Shown: positions 36,482 through 44,580, counted from the stretch's first letter. The stretch: 64,000 nucleotides of DNA from an uncultured Sphingobacteriaceae bacterium (GCA_946887045.1 CAMPKC010000007.1:39844-103843), one strand, 5' to 3'. The notes: generated by a model not told the origin, from the letters alone. Made by a program: numbers and translations.

Positions 36482-36853
36482 ATGAAGCGAATTCTTGTGT
36501 GTGATGATGATTTAGATATACTGGATATACTGGAATACGCCTTAACGGATTCCGGTTGGGACGTAGTCAAAAGCTATAATGTGGATGATATCATCAATAA
36601 GGTTGAAAAGGCAAACCCATCGGTAATAATTATGGACAATTGGATTCCTGGAGTGGGAGGGATTGAAGCGACACAAACGATAAAAAGACATCCTGAATAT
36701 CATAAAATTCCAGTGATATACTTAACTGCAAATAATGATATTGAAACTCTTGCCGGAAAAGCAGGGGCTGATCTGTCTTTGCCTAAACCTTTTGATCTTG
36801 ATAATTTAACAAAACTGGTCGAACAGGCCTATAGTTTACAGTTAGTTGAATAG
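36482..36853 (+). CDS. Response regulator receiver protein
   Basis: A 123-residue single receiver domain beginning MKRILVCDDDLDILDIL. The acidic pocket, the phospho-acceptor Asp in VIIMDNWIPGVGG near residue 53, Thr in VIYLTANND and Lys in SLPKPFD are visible. No output domain is present. Upstream in-frame starts at 36431 (ATG) and 36422 (TTG) would add 17 to 20 residues with no family similarity, so I prefer 36482. No kinase is encoded beside it. Confidence 0.85.
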   Translation: MKRILVCDDDLDILDILEYALTDSGWDVVKSYNVDDIINKVEKANPSVIIMDNWIPGVGGIEATQTIKRHPEYHKIPVIYLTANNDIETLAGKAGADLSLPKPFDLDNLTKLVEQAYSLQLVE

Positions 36854-37192
36854 CAAAGGCTACAGCCTGTCTATGATTTGGATCAGATTACATCGAAATC
36901 TACATAATTGTAAATCTCAATATTTCTCACACGAAAATGAGATCTTAAAGCAGTTTATACGAACTTCTCATTACAATGCTCATGCTCCCCCCAGCATAGA
37001 AACCTGAATATTCACCGAAAATTTTTTGAATCCACCAATCTTGAATCTTTTTTTATTACTTTTCGTAATAAGCGAAGCTTGATTGTCGCATTTTGAGCAT
37101 ATAAAGTCGCCGTTCATTATCGAAGTTGTGTGCGCGTTTTGAGGGGTTAGCTCTAACTCCAGGATACAGAACCTTAGCTTTATAGACCTTTT
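36854..37192. other. 339-bp intergenic region without recognised gene
   Basis: The stretch between the receiver and the ROK gene is AT-rich with stops in all frames. I see only a small hairpin (TTATTAC, TTTTC, GTAATAA at 37054-37072), which may be part of the promoter region of the ROK gene. No tRNA or known riboswitch was recognised. Confidence 0.5.
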
Positions 37193-38056
37193 ATGAATAG
37201 AAACGTTTTAGCAGCTGAAATAAGCGTGGCAGGTATTAATGTCGGAATGGTTGATCGTGAAACTCATTTTGTGATACCTGGAAGCTGTTTATTCGAAGCC
37301 GTGGACACACTTGATACTGCCCGGAATATTATTAGCGGCTGGGCCACCACTATCCGGAAATGCGCAAATCTAAACGATGCATCCGTCTCTAAAGTCGGGA
37401 TAGCGATGACCGGCCCGTGCGATTATGAACAGGGGGTAGCTTTAATGAAAAATCAAAACAAGTTCAATGCACTTTACGGACTCAATGTTAAAGATTTATT
37501 AGCTGCTGAATTGGGTATTTCCTCAAATAATATTCTGATGAAAAATAATAGCGCATGTTTTCTGCAGGGCGAAGTTTATTCGGGCTGCGCACAAGGTGGT
37601 TTTACACGTATACTCGGATACACATTAAATATTGGTTTCGGAACTGCATGGTATCACGATGGAGAAGTCGAAGATATGAAACTTTGGAACGTTCCGTTTA
37701 AAGATAGTATTGCGGAAGACTATTTAGGAGTAGGGTGGATCACACGACGTTATGAGGAATTTAAAGGGATAAAAGTCGACAATATTCAAGATGTGGCATA
37801 TATGGCGAAGCAGGATGACGGAATCGGTCAATTGGTGTTTAATGAATATGGAGAGAATTTTGTTAAGTTTTTAATACAACAAATAAATATGCATAAGCCG
37901 CAGCTAATTGTTATCGGCGGCAAAAACCACGCATGGGATTTGTTTATACCACACGTCAAAGACCGCCTTAGTGACAAAAATATCAGCATTCCGATTAGAC
38001 AAGCAATTTTAGGGTCGGATGCAACCCTGATAGGGGCAGCAGATTTATTGGCTTAA
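37193..38056 (+). CDS. ROK family protein lacking the catalytic aspartate
   Basis: A 287-residue ASKHA-fold protein of the ROK (repressor, ORF, kinase) family, without the DNA-binding domain of ROK repressors. The phosphate-binding motif, usually DxGGTK, is reduced to EISVAGINVGMVD (residues 9-21). At the catalytic site the normal ND pair reads KNNSACFLQGE, so the base Asp is Asn119. The Cys-rich zinc motif of sugar-kinase ROKs is also missing. It keeps GIAMTGPCDYEQG and the later VIGGKNHAWD segment. I infer a non-kinase sugar-binding or regulatory role. It stands alone with a terminator behind it. Confidence 0.82.
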   Translation: MNRNVLAAEISVAGINVGMVDRETHFVIPGSCLFEAVDTLDTARNIISGWATTIRKCANLNDASVSKVGIAMTGPCDYEQGVALMKNQNKFNALYGLNVKDLLAAELGISSNNILMKNNSACFLQGEVYSGCAQGGFTRILGYTLNIGFGTAWYHDGEVEDMKLWNVPFKDSIAEDYLGVGWITRRYEEFKGIKVDNIQDVAYMAKQDDGIGQLVFNEYGENFVKFLIQQINMHKPQLIVIGGKNHAWDLFIPHVKDRLSDKNISIPIRQAILGSDATLIGAADLLA

Positions 38057-38068
38057 ATAGAGGGTATA

Positions 38069-38103
38069 AAAAAAGACCGTCACAAAATGTAGCGGTCTTT
38101 TTA
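38069..38103. terminator. Terminator between convergent ROK and small basic protein genes
   Basis: AAAAAGACCG at 38070-38079 pairs with CGGTCTTTTT at 38093-38102, with a 13-nt loop. A and T runs on both sides make it suitable for both directions. Confidence 0.82.
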
Positions 38104-38119
38104 ATTAAGCTCTATTAGC

Positions 38120-38305
38120 TTATTTCTTTTCAGGAGGCGTAGACGTTATTTCTCCGAATTCATTAACATAAGCCATCATGTTTTCCAAATCACCACCTGT
38201 TGAATTCTGTTGGCGATCTAATTTGCGCTGTTCTTTATCCTCTTTCTTTTTCTGCCTGTTTTTTTCGAGTTGCTTCTTCATGAAAGTCGCCTGGGATTTC
38301 GCCAT
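38120..38305 (-). CDS. Small basic protein resembling the N-terminal arm of Bacteroidota cold-shock proteins
   Basis: A 61-residue protein, very rich in Lys, Gln and Glu (KKQLEKNRQKKKEDKEQRKLDR). It ends with the stretch MMAYVNEFGEITSTPPEKK. From memory, this matches the N-terminal segment of longer Bacteroidota cold-shock proteins, where the same MxAYVDExGxIxxTPPD phrase precedes an OB-fold cold-shock domain. Here a stop follows and no cold-shock domain is encoded downstream, so it is a free-standing arm. It probably binds RNA or ribosomes through its basic helix. The stop is shared with no frameshifted continuation that I could see. Confidence 0.7.
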   Translation of the reverse strand: MAKSQATFMKKQLEKNRQKKKEDKEQRKLDRQQNSTGGDLENMMAYVNEFGEITSTPPEKK

Positions 38306-38824
38306 GATATTTGATTTTTATTATTCTTCTTCCACTGATTTCTGAGTTCAGATATTTCCCGTTTAAAAGAGAAGATGAGCTGGATTTTGAAATAATTCCC
38401 GAGCGGCAACGGATTAGCGACGTGGTGAATTTTTAATCAAATTTGATTAGCAGCCAGAAGAATAGTGTTTATATTCCGTTATTACAAAGGTAAAAGAATT
38501 ACTTAGCATAAACGAAGAGTGTCCCTTATTTTTTTGTATATGAGCTTTGTTTTTCACGAATTTGAGTTGCATATAGGGAGGTTAATTGTCGAAAAAATGC
38601 CTAATGTGACAGACTGTATGATGTTCGATTAGTACACTTATGCTAGAACCAGCACACTCATTTTTGAAAAGAAAACGGCTCAGGCAACCTGCTTTAAACA
38701 GAGATGAGGTTTTGGTTCAATTTTTGAACAATTTTTTATACACACGCGAGCATGTTGAGGTTGAATAATAAGCCTTAATTATGAACGTTATTTAATACAC
38801 ACACAGAATAATAATTAGTTAACT
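38306..38824. other. 519-bp intergenic region
   Basis: The gap lies between two divergent genes. It contains a perfect 16-bp palindrome TAATCAAATTTGATTA at 38434-38449, 129 bp upstream of the minus-strand basic-protein gene, which may be an operator. A possible small plus-strand frame of 42 residues (38640-38768, starting MLEPAHSFLKRKRLRQ) has no homology I recognise and no clear ribosome-binding signal, so I do not call it. The remainder appears to be promoter and leader sequence. Confidence 0.4.
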
Positions 38825-39316
38825 ATGAAAAGAATCGTAATGCTTATTGCAATTGCTGCAACGTTTGCAGCCTGCAATAACGACTCAAAAACGAGTTCGC
38901 AATTAAGACAAGAGGCTTTCAGACAAATTCGCGATAGCTTGAAACTTGACAGTTTTCAGCGCGCAGAGGCTAAGGAGTTAGAGATAGCTGAAGAAAGAGA
39001 GCGCATATTGGCCCTTCAACGAGAGCAGCCAGTACGGGAGAGAGTTATTTATGCATCCAATTCCGCTCCAAGAAGGCGGACTTATGTTAAAGGAGTATCC
39101 GAAACCTATACTTACTCTCAACCACAAGCTACCAGGAAAAAAGGCTGGAGTCATGCTGCAAAAGGAGCTGCCATTGGTGCGGGTGCCGGTGCAGTAACTG
39201 GAATTCTGATTGATAAGAAGGATGCCAGGGGAGCGATAATCGGTGGTGTAATAGGCGCCGGAACCGGTTATGTAATCGGTCGGGATAAAGACAGAAGAAC
39301 AGGACGCATACAGTAA
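38825..39316 (+). CDS. Glycine-zipper lipoprotein (YMGG-like)
   Basis: A 163-residue lipoprotein. The signal MKRIVMLIAIAATFAAC ends in a lipobox near residue 17. Residues 30-75 are charged and helical, followed by an RRR-rich linker. The C-terminal 50 residues form a glycine zipper (AAKGAAIGAGAGAVTGILID and GAIIGGVIGAGTGYVIG) of the kind that inserts in or packs against membranes. Such proteins are common in Bacteroidota envelopes but function is unknown. A strong terminator follows the stop. Confidence 0.85.
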   Translation: MKRIVMLIAIAATFAACNNDSKTSSQLRQEAFRQIRDSLKLDSFQRAEAKELEIAEERERILALQREQPVRERVIYASNSAPRRRTYVKGVSETYTYSQPQATRKKGWSHAAKGAAIGAGAGAVTGILIDKKDARGAIIGGVIGAGTGYVIGRDKDRRTGRIQ

Positions 39317-39342
39317 GTAAATCGTTCATAAGCATCAAGGTA

Positions 39343-39379
39343 AAAAGATCCCTTTTCATCCGCGAAAAGGGATCTTTTC
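39343..39379 (+). terminator. Terminator after the glycine-zipper gene
   Basis: AAAAGATCCCTTTTC and GAAAAGGGATCTTTT form a perfect 15-bp stem around a 6-nt loop. It lies 27 bp past the stop codon. Confidence 0.88.
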
Positions 39380-39519
39380 GTTTATTCAGGCTTACTTTTA
39401 TCATGGGGAGAGGCCTGAATGGTTATTTATCATTATTTTGAATCGTCTGATTGGTTTTGTAGGAAAAATGTAACATTAGCTTTACATGGTTAAAAACTTG
39501 ATGATATTCTTTAATATTC

Positions 39520-39549
39520 TTTGAGATTATGATAAAGTTCGTATATTTG
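39520..39549 (+). promoter_or_regulatory. Bacteroidota-type promoter of sRNA candidate 1
   Basis: TTTG at 39520-39523 and TATATTTG at 39542-39549, 18 nt apart, match the TTTG/TAnnTTTG consensus. Transcription should start near 39554 and meets a terminator within 60 nt, with no gene in between. Confidence 0.7.
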
Positions 39550-39553
39550 TGAC

Positions 39554-39609
39554 AGGTTTATAATTGGTTAGTTAAAAAGTCTTCATTCTCCCCGTTTGAA
39601 GACTTTTTT
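39554..39609 (+). ncRNA. Candidate small RNA 1, nearly identical to candidate 3
   Basis: A unit of about 56 nt bounded by a consensus promoter and a rho-independent terminator. The terminator stem is AAAAAGTCTTCA (39574-39585) with TGAAGACTTTTT (39597-39608), and its 11-nt loop TTCTCCCCGTT is C-rich. The whole block from TATATTTG to the T run (39542-39609) recurs at 39943-40010 with one base missing and two substitutions. The unit has no reading frame. C-rich terminator loops are used by several bacterial sRNAs to contact G-rich ribosome-binding sites. Transcription is inferred, not shown. Confidence 0.6.
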
Positions 39610-39697
39610 CGTTAAGAATATCCGTCCACCTTTCCACCCGATTTACCAGTTATTTTTTTTAAGAGATTGCTAATTTTTAGCGGTTTTTTATTAAAAT

Positions 39698-39728
39698 TTT
39701 GTGAGTTTCACAATAAGATGTATATTTA
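39698..39728 (+). promoter_or_regulatory. Bacteroidota-type promoter of sRNA candidate 2
   Basis: TTTG at 39698-39701 and TATATTTA at 39721-39728, with 19 nt between, match the consensus with one deviation in the last base. Confidence 0.6.
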
Positions 39729-39732
39729 GACA

Positions 39733-39786
39733 CCAAACTATCCAAATATGACCTTAACCTTTGCTGTGAATCAGCAAAGGTTTTTT
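39733..39786 (+). ncRNA. Candidate small RNA 2, unrelated body in the same layout
   Basis: This promoter-terminator unit has the same architecture as its two neighbours but a different body. The terminator stem AACCTTTGCTG (39756-39766) pairs perfectly with CAGCAAAGGTT (39772-39782) around a TGAAT loop, followed by a T run. The predicted transcript is about 54 nt. No reading frame of any use fits before the stem. It may be a separate RNA or a diverged member of the same set. Confidence 0.5.
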
Positions 39787-39920
39787 CGTTTTACGTTCCG
39801 ATATATTAATATTTTAAGTTTCTCTTCCAACTTTTCCTGACCATCAAACAAGATATTTTTTATTTATCAGGCAATAAAGTATCTAATTTGTTGATAGTTA
39901 TTTATTTTTTTCGAATTGTT

Positions 39921-39950
39921 TTTGAAATAATAGCAATGTTTGTATATTTG
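39921..39950 (+). promoter_or_regulatory. Bacteroidota-type promoter of sRNA candidate 3
   Basis: TTTG at 39921-39924 and TATATTTG at 39943-39950, 18 nt apart, are the same as for candidate 1. The bases upstream of the -7 octamer differ from candidate 1, so the two promoters are conserved only in their elements. Confidence 0.7.
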
Positions 39951-39954
39951 TGAC

Positions 39955-40010
39955 AGGTTTATAATTGGTTAGTTAAAAGTCTTCATCCTCCCCGTTTGAA
40001 GGCTTTTTTT
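39955..40010 (+). ncRNA. Candidate small RNA 3, second copy of candidate 1
   Basis: The block 39943-40010 repeats 39542-39609, 401 bp further on. The terminator stem AAAAGTCTTCA/TGAAGGCTTTT keeps pairing, since one substitution only turns an A-U pair into a G-U pair. The loop reads TCCTCCCCGTT, containing CCTCC, the core of the anti-Shine-Dalgarno sequence. Conservation covers the transcribed part and the octamer but not the flanks, which argues for selection on an RNA rather than a recent duplication of a long segment. Confidence 0.6.
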
Positions 40011-40065
40011 ATGCTTTTTTTGTCAAAATTCGCACATCTCTGATCTCCTAAAGTATTTTGAAAAA

Positions 40066-40100
40066 TAAAAGAGCATAGCTTTTCAAACTATGCTCTTTTA
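40066..40100 (-). terminator. Terminator for the PA2169-family gene
   Basis: TAAAAGAGCATAG at 40066-40078 pairs perfectly with CTATGCTCTTTTA at 40088-40100, with a 9-nt loop. It lies 28 bp past the stop codon of the minus-strand gene at 40128 and also ends the sRNA region. Confidence 0.82.
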
Positions 40101-40127
40101 TTAATTTCCCAGAATTTTTTTTATGAT

Positions 40128-40571
40128 TTAATCCTGGAAATCGCGTAACATTTTAATCCGATCGTGAGACGCTTTGAGGCTTTGTTTTTGTTGAGAAAGC
40201 AGCGACCTCACATCCGAAGGAAGGTTATCTTCATCCAGGGCAGAATTATATGCCTTCTGGGCTGCATCCTCGCCAAATTCACAATTTGATAAAACAGTTT
40301 TACGGTCGTGCCCTGTAAATACTGCTTTTACATCCATCCATGCACGATAAATTTTACCGCTATTCGTTGTGTCATTATCGGGTTCGGCACCTGCCGAAAC
40401 CAATTGCGATTTGTACTGGGTACTTTCGGAGATCATACTGGAAAATAATTCTTTTAAATCCGAATCTTCGTCTTTTAACTCCTTAATGGCACGTTCATAG
40501 CCTTTAATCCGGTCGTTGTTGATCTGAACCAGATCGTTCAGTACTTCTCTTCTTACTTCAGTAGTTTCCAT
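40128..40571 (-). CDS. PA2169 family four-helix-bundle protein
   Basis: A 147-residue protein, almost fully helical, matching the PA2169/DUF2383 family. Typical stretches are LNDLVQINNDRIKGYERAI at the start and YRAWMDVKAVFTGHDRKTVLSNCEFGEDAAQKAYNSAL in the middle. The fold is a ferritin-like bundle but metal-binding Glu/His pairs are not obvious, and the role is generally annotated as stress-associated and unknown. It stands alone between the sRNA region and the pectate lyase-like gene. Confidence 0.9.
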   Translation of the reverse strand: METTEVRREVLNDLVQINNDRIKGYERAIKELKDEDSDLKELFSSMISESTQYKSQLVSAGAEPDNDTTNSGKIYRAWMDVKAVFTGHDRKTVLSNCEFGEDAAQKAYNSALDEDNLPSDVRSLLSQQKQSLKASHDRIKMLRDFQD

Positions 40572-40695
40572 AATTGATAGATTTTAATTTGGTTTCTTTG
40601 TCAACACAATTACTGTTCCAAATAAGTCTACCTGTTCAACTTTACGCAATTGTGTTTAAAACCCTGAAATCTGATCGTTGTGACGAGTCGCTTTC

Positions 40696-42021
40696 TCATT
40701 TATGGTCACTTTCCTGGTAGCCTAAATCGGGTTTATTGCCTTTATATGGAAAACCCAACGAAATTCCGGCCTCAATCAGGTCGCTATTATTGATTAACCG
40801 CAGGAAGTTTACGTCAGGTAAGCTCCCGTCTGCTTTGCGTGGCTTAATAAGTTCTGCTTCGTCACTACTCAAAAAGTCTTTCGCATCAACTGTCACCGGC
40901 AAGGTGAAATAGTTGGATTTAACGTCAGATTCATCAAAATTTAGTTTATCAACTTCTTTGTTTCTGGCCATAAATCCCAGATTATTTCTAAGTATATGTC
41001 CTGATCCCGGAACATCGGTTTTGTTATCCATCAATCTGTTCAGCATGTTGTAGTTCACTGAATTATACGCTGCCGTATTATTATACCAGTCGCTGCCTGA
41101 TAAGTGATGGTTCGAGTAAAATCCATTTGCTTTGTTTCGAACCGCAAGGCAAAAGCGGATTGAATTTCGTGGTATCGGATTGGGGAGATCTTTAACTGCT
41201 CTGGCGCCATAGCCTCCGGCTTTAAAGCCGTTTCCATCTGCCAGACTTTTAAATGCTGGCGAGTATCCATTGTACATTGCCCAGCAGTTTTCAAATACAA
41301 CAGGTTCAAAAGAGCTGATACAATCATACCCGTCGTCGCTATTAAACCATGCACGACACCCTCTGAAGACATTGTTCACATCGCCTTTCTTCCCATGGCA
41401 GCCAAATCCATCACTATTACCACCTTTTCCCCCTTCTGAAGTGTAATCGTAATTATTATAGGCATCGCAATTTAAAATCAGGTTGTTTGATCCCGATATC
41501 AGATAAAATCCGATCGCCTGCCCATCATGCATGCTTAGTTGCTCATAAATATTATTGCTCCCACGGTTTTCAAAGCACTCCGATTGTGTATGATTAAGGA
41601 GCGTTACTTGCACGCCAACAACTTCAAACCCTTTTAAATGAATGTATGAACCAGATACATGAAAAGCAACTACCCTTGTAGATGGCTTTACATTGGAGTA
41701 ATTAAATACCGGCTTCTCTCCTGGGTATGCCCAGTAGTTAATCCTGGCATTTTCGCTACCGCTTTTGGTTAAATCTGTAACATACGAATAAATGCCCTGC
41801 CTCCTTGCGATCTGCGATTCGTTTAATACATAATTACCTCCGCGTATGTATACGGTGTCACCTGCATTTACATGCTGTTGAGCTTTTTGAATAGTGGCAA
41901 AGGGCTGTTTAAAAGTTCCCGGATTTTGATCTGTTCCATTAACTGCGACATAATATGTTGATGGAAGGGCCGAAGCGGACATGGATAAGCCGAGCAGCAA
42001 CAGGGTGATTTTTCTAATCAT
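40696..42021 (-). CDS. Secreted right-handed beta-helix protein, PL9-like pectate lyase
   Basis: A 441-residue protein with a signal peptide (residues 1-20, ending ASALPS) and a right-handed parallel beta-helix. It starts with YYVAVNGTDQNPGTFKQPFATIQKAQQHVNAGDTVYIRGG, usual for such secreted enzymes. NCDAYNNYDYTSEGGKGGNSDGFGCH, FNSDDGYDCI and ADGNGFKAGG resemble the calcium and catalytic region of polysaccharide lyase family 9 (pectate or exopolygalacturonate lyases). The Lys in GNGFKAGG would be the base. No SusC/SusD pair or other pectin gene is adjacent, so it is an isolated depolymerase. Confidence 0.88.
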   Translation of the reverse strand: MIRKITLLLLGLSMSASALPSTYYVAVNGTDQNPGTFKQPFATIQKAQQHVNAGDTVYIRGGNYVLNESQIARRQGIYSYVTDLTKSGSENARINYWAYPGEKPVFNYSNVKPSTRVVAFHVSGSYIHLKGFEVVGVQVTLLNHTQSECFENRGSNNIYEQLSMHDGQAIGFYLISGSNNLILNCDAYNNYDYTSEGGKGGNSDGFGCHGKKGDVNNVFRGCRAWFNSDDGYDCISSFEPVVFENCWAMYNGYSPAFKSLADGNGFKAGGYGARAVKDLPNPIPRNSIRFCLAVRNKANGFYSNHHLSGSDWYNNTAAYNSVNYNMLNRLMDNKTDVPGSGHILRNNLGFMARNKEVDKLNFDESDVKSNYFTLPVTVDAKDFLSSDEAELIKPRKADGSLPDVNFLRLINNSDLIEAGISLGFPYKGNKPDLGYQESDHK

Positions 42022-42095
42022 AATTGGATATTCTCAGGCAAATATCCCTTTACCAAAACAGATATTTTGTAACAATTTTGGTGAGCAAAGATCTC

Positions 42096-42308
42096 TTATT
42101 TCAGAGACTTTATATAAAGATCTTCAATTTTTTGTCGGGCCCAGGGTGTTTTTCGAAGAAAAGTTAAACTTGATTTTATGCTCGGATTACTAATAAAACA
42201 ATTAATACGAACTTGCCGGGCCAGTTCTTTCCATCCGTATTGTTCTACCAGATAATTCAAAATCATTTCCAGCGTTTTGCCATGCAGCGGATTATTGGTT
42301 TGTTCCAT
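42096..42308 (-). CDS. VF530 family DNA-binding-like small protein
   Basis: A 70-residue protein of the VF530/DUF2132 family. The conserved run [20 protein letters not shown] and the ending [26 protein letters not shown] are diagnostic. The family fold resembles small DNA-binding domains but a role is not proven. The ATG at 42308 is chosen; the longer frame would begin at a TTG at 42329 with residues that do not match the family. Confidence 0.9.
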   Translation of the reverse strand: MEQTNNPLHGKTLEMILNYLVEQYGWKELARQVRINCFISNPSIKSSLTFLRKTPWARQKIEDLYIKSLK

Positions 42309-42428
42309 ATTGTGGTGTATCCTTATCAAGCAAACAAAGAAACATAATCCTAAGATATTATGGTGTTTAATTCGTCATTAACATTATAGTCGCCTTCGGC
42401 TATCAATCAAATCTATATAATTGCTTAT

Positions 42429-43649
42429 ATGCGTAGAGTAAGTTTTTTGCCTGTTATATTTATCTTATTTATTTCGTTTTTACTGGATTGGTATGCTTTT
42501 CAGGGCGTAAGTGTCCTTGCCTCTTCTCTTTCTGATGACAGCAGAGCAGCGGTCTACTTCACTTTTTGGCTTGTTAATATTGGAGTTCTTTGCTCATTTA
42601 TTTTCAATTTTTATAAGGTTATTCCGATCGGAAAATTCACGCTTTCGTTTAATGCCATTTTCAACGCCTTCCTGACACTTTTCGTAACTAAGATTGTGTT
42701 CGTGATGATTCTTTTGGCAGAGGATATTTTCCGCATGTTTTTGAGTATAATATCTTCTTACCCATCACGGTCCTTAATTTTTAGTCGGATCGGATTATTA
42801 CTGGCGGCAATTCCGTTTTTCTCATTTATGTTTGGTGTAACCCGGGGGAAGTATCACTATAAAGTGAGGAAAACAAAGTTGTTTTTCAAGGATCTTCCTG
42901 AAAGTTTTGAGGGATTCACTATTACTCAGATTTCAGATATACATGCCGGGAGTCTGGACAATAGGAAAGGTGTGCAGCGAGGTATCGATTTAATCAATGC
43001 TCAGAAATCAGATCTGTTTGTATTTACCGGTGATCTTGTGAATAACCATGCCTCTGAAATTGAGCCCTGGATCTCAGCTTTTAAGAAGATTGAAGCGAAG
43101 CACGGGAAATTTTCAGTTCTTGGGAATCATGATTATGGTGATTATGTGCGCTGGAACAGCATTGAGCAAAAAAATGATAATCTTAATTCGTTAAAAGAAA
43201 GCCATGCGAAACTTGGTTTCAGGCTATTGTTGGATGATCATGTTGAAATCGAAAAAGGAGGGCAGCGAATCGCTTTATTGGGAATTGAAAATTGGGGTGT
43301 GGGTTTCGGGCAACGCGGTAACTTAAGCAAGGCATTAAAAAGTTTGGAGCCCGAAACATTCAAAATTTTGCTTTCTCACGATCCCTCACATTGGGATGCA
43401 GAAGTAAAGAATCATCCTCAGAATATTCATCTGACTTTATCAGGTCACACACATGGCATGCAGTTTGGAATCGAAATCTTTGGTTTTAAATGGAGTCCCG
43501 TAAAGTACAGATATCCAAACTGGGCAGGGCTGGCTCAGTATAACAGCAGATATTTATATGTAAACCGTGGATTCGGGTTTCTGGGATTTGCAGGACGGGT
43601 GGGGATATGGCCGGAAATTACTGTTATTGAACTTAGAAAAGCTTTGTAA
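42429..43649 (+). CDS. Membrane-anchored metallophosphoesterase
   Basis: A 406-residue protein. The first 140 residues hold four or five transmembrane helices. The rest is a calcineurin-like phosphoesterase of the YkuE/YaeI type, with the metal-binding series TQISDIHAGS, VFTGDLVNN, VLGNHDYGDY, LLSHDPSHWD and LSGHTHGMQFG. Such enzymes act on membrane-associated phosphodiesters, including UDP-diacylglucosamine in YaeI-like relatives. The substrate here is not known. A rho-independent terminator follows 84 bp behind the stop. Confidence 0.93.
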   Translation: MRRVSFLPVIFILFISFLLDWYAFQGVSVLASSLSDDSRAAVYFTFWLVNIGVLCSFIFNFYKVIPIGKFTLSFNAIFNAFLTLFVTKIVFVMILLAEDIFRMFLSIISSYPSRSLIFSRIGLLLAAIPFFSFMFGVTRGKYHYKVRKTKLFFKDLPESFEGFTITQISDIHAGSLDNRKGVQRGIDLINAQKSDLFVFTGDLVNNHASEIEPWISAFKKIEAKHGKFSVLGNHDYGDYVRWNSIEQKNDNLNSLKESHAKLGFRLLLDDHVEIEKGGQRIALLGIENWGVGFGQRGNLSKALKSLEPETFKILLSHDPSHWDAEVKNHPQNIHLTLSGHTHGMQFGIEIFGFKWSPVKYRYPNWAGLAQYNSRYLYVNRGFGFLGFAGRVGIWPEITVIELRKAL

Positions 43650-43733
43650 ATTTCATCGTCAATCTGGTCATAAATTGCGAACCTGAGCGTTATATTTTTA
43701 GGTGTCCATACTGGGCATGTTTTCATAGGTAGG

Positions 43734-43770
43734 TTAAAGCCAGATCCCAGTTCTGGCTTTAATCTTTTTA
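43734..43770 (+). terminator. Terminator after the metallophosphoesterase gene
   Basis: TTAAAGCCAGA pairs with TCTGGCTTTAA (11 bp, 7-nt loop) and is followed by TCTTTTT. Confidence 0.85.
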
Positions 43771-43892
43771 GGACGGAATTTAACTTCTTAATGTGTTTCT
43801 GACGTATTTCTCTCTCGAAAAAGACATTACTGTTAATTTATCACGGCATAAATTTTGAGCGATCTTGGCAGAGTAAAACAAAATTTAACGCC

Positions 43893-44558
43893 ATGAAAAC
43901 TTTAAAAAACATTAATCTACTACTGGTATTTCTGTTAGTAGGAACGACATCATTCGCACAGAAGCAACAGACGGAAAAGATCCGGAAGTCAGCTGCTTTA
44001 CTAAGATCTTTTACAGGGATGGAAGGGGATGTTTCTTCACAGCTTATGCAAAATGCGCAAGGTGTTGTTATTATTCCAAACCTTGTTAAGGCAGGACTGG
44101 GGATTGGCGGACAAAGAGGTAAAGGTGTTGCCATGATCAAGAAATCTGATGGAAGCTGGAGTAATCCGGTTTTCGTTACCTTAACAGGAGGAAGTATCGG
44201 TTTCCAAGCCGGCGTTCAGGCGATAGATCTGGTATTGGTGTTTACAAAAAGTGCTGCATTAGCTAACCTGGCAAAAGGAGAATTCACAATAGGTGGAGAC
44301 GTTAGTGTAGCTGCAGGTCCTGTTGGCCGGAGTTCATCGGCAAACACAGATGTTAAATTTGATGCTGAAGTGTATTCTTACTCCAGAAGCAAAGGCCTCT
44401 TCGCCGGACTCACATTAAACGGATCGCGACTTTCTGCCGATGACAGTGCCAATAAGGATTTTTATAAAGTAAGTTATACCCCATCATCTATTTTCAACGC
44501 CAAAAAATCAACAAAAGCAGAAGTCGTTGAACTTAAAAAAGCTTTAAGGAATTTCTAG
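43893..44558 (+). CDS. SYLF (Ysc84) domain lipid-binding protein
   Basis: A 221-residue secreted protein with a signal peptide (residues 1-22, ending TTSFAQ) and a SYLF domain. Typical family stretches are LLRSFTGMEGDVSSQLMQNAQGVVIIPNLVKAGLGIGGQRGKGV, GSIGFQAGVQAIDLVLVF and FDAEVYSYSRSKGLFAGLTLNGS. SYLF proteins bind phosphoinositides or membranes in eukaryotes; in bacteria they are periplasmic and of unknown task. It is a single-gene unit with a palindromic terminator. Confidence 0.93.
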   Translation: MKTLKNINLLLVFLLVGTTSFAQKQQTEKIRKSAALLRSFTGMEGDVSSQLMQNAQGVVIIPNLVKAGLGIGGQRGKGVAMIKKSDGSWSNPVFVTLTGGSIGFQAGVQAIDLVLVFTKSAALANLAKGEFTIGGDVSVAAGPVGRSSSANTDVKFDAEVYSYSRSKGLFAGLTLNGSRLSADDSANKDFYKVSYTPSSIFNAKKSTKAEVVELKKALRNF

Positions 44559-44580
44559 CGATTTTTCAAAATATAGAATT

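Noticed and set aside
38640..38768. Possible 42-residue plus-strand gene in the 519-bp gap
   Set aside because: No ribosome-binding signal, no homologue known to me and no conserved context; kept only as a remark.
39129..39404. Minus-strand frame rich in His, Leu and Gln
   Set aside because: It is the complement of the glycine-zipper coding sequence and shows the composition expected of such a shadow.
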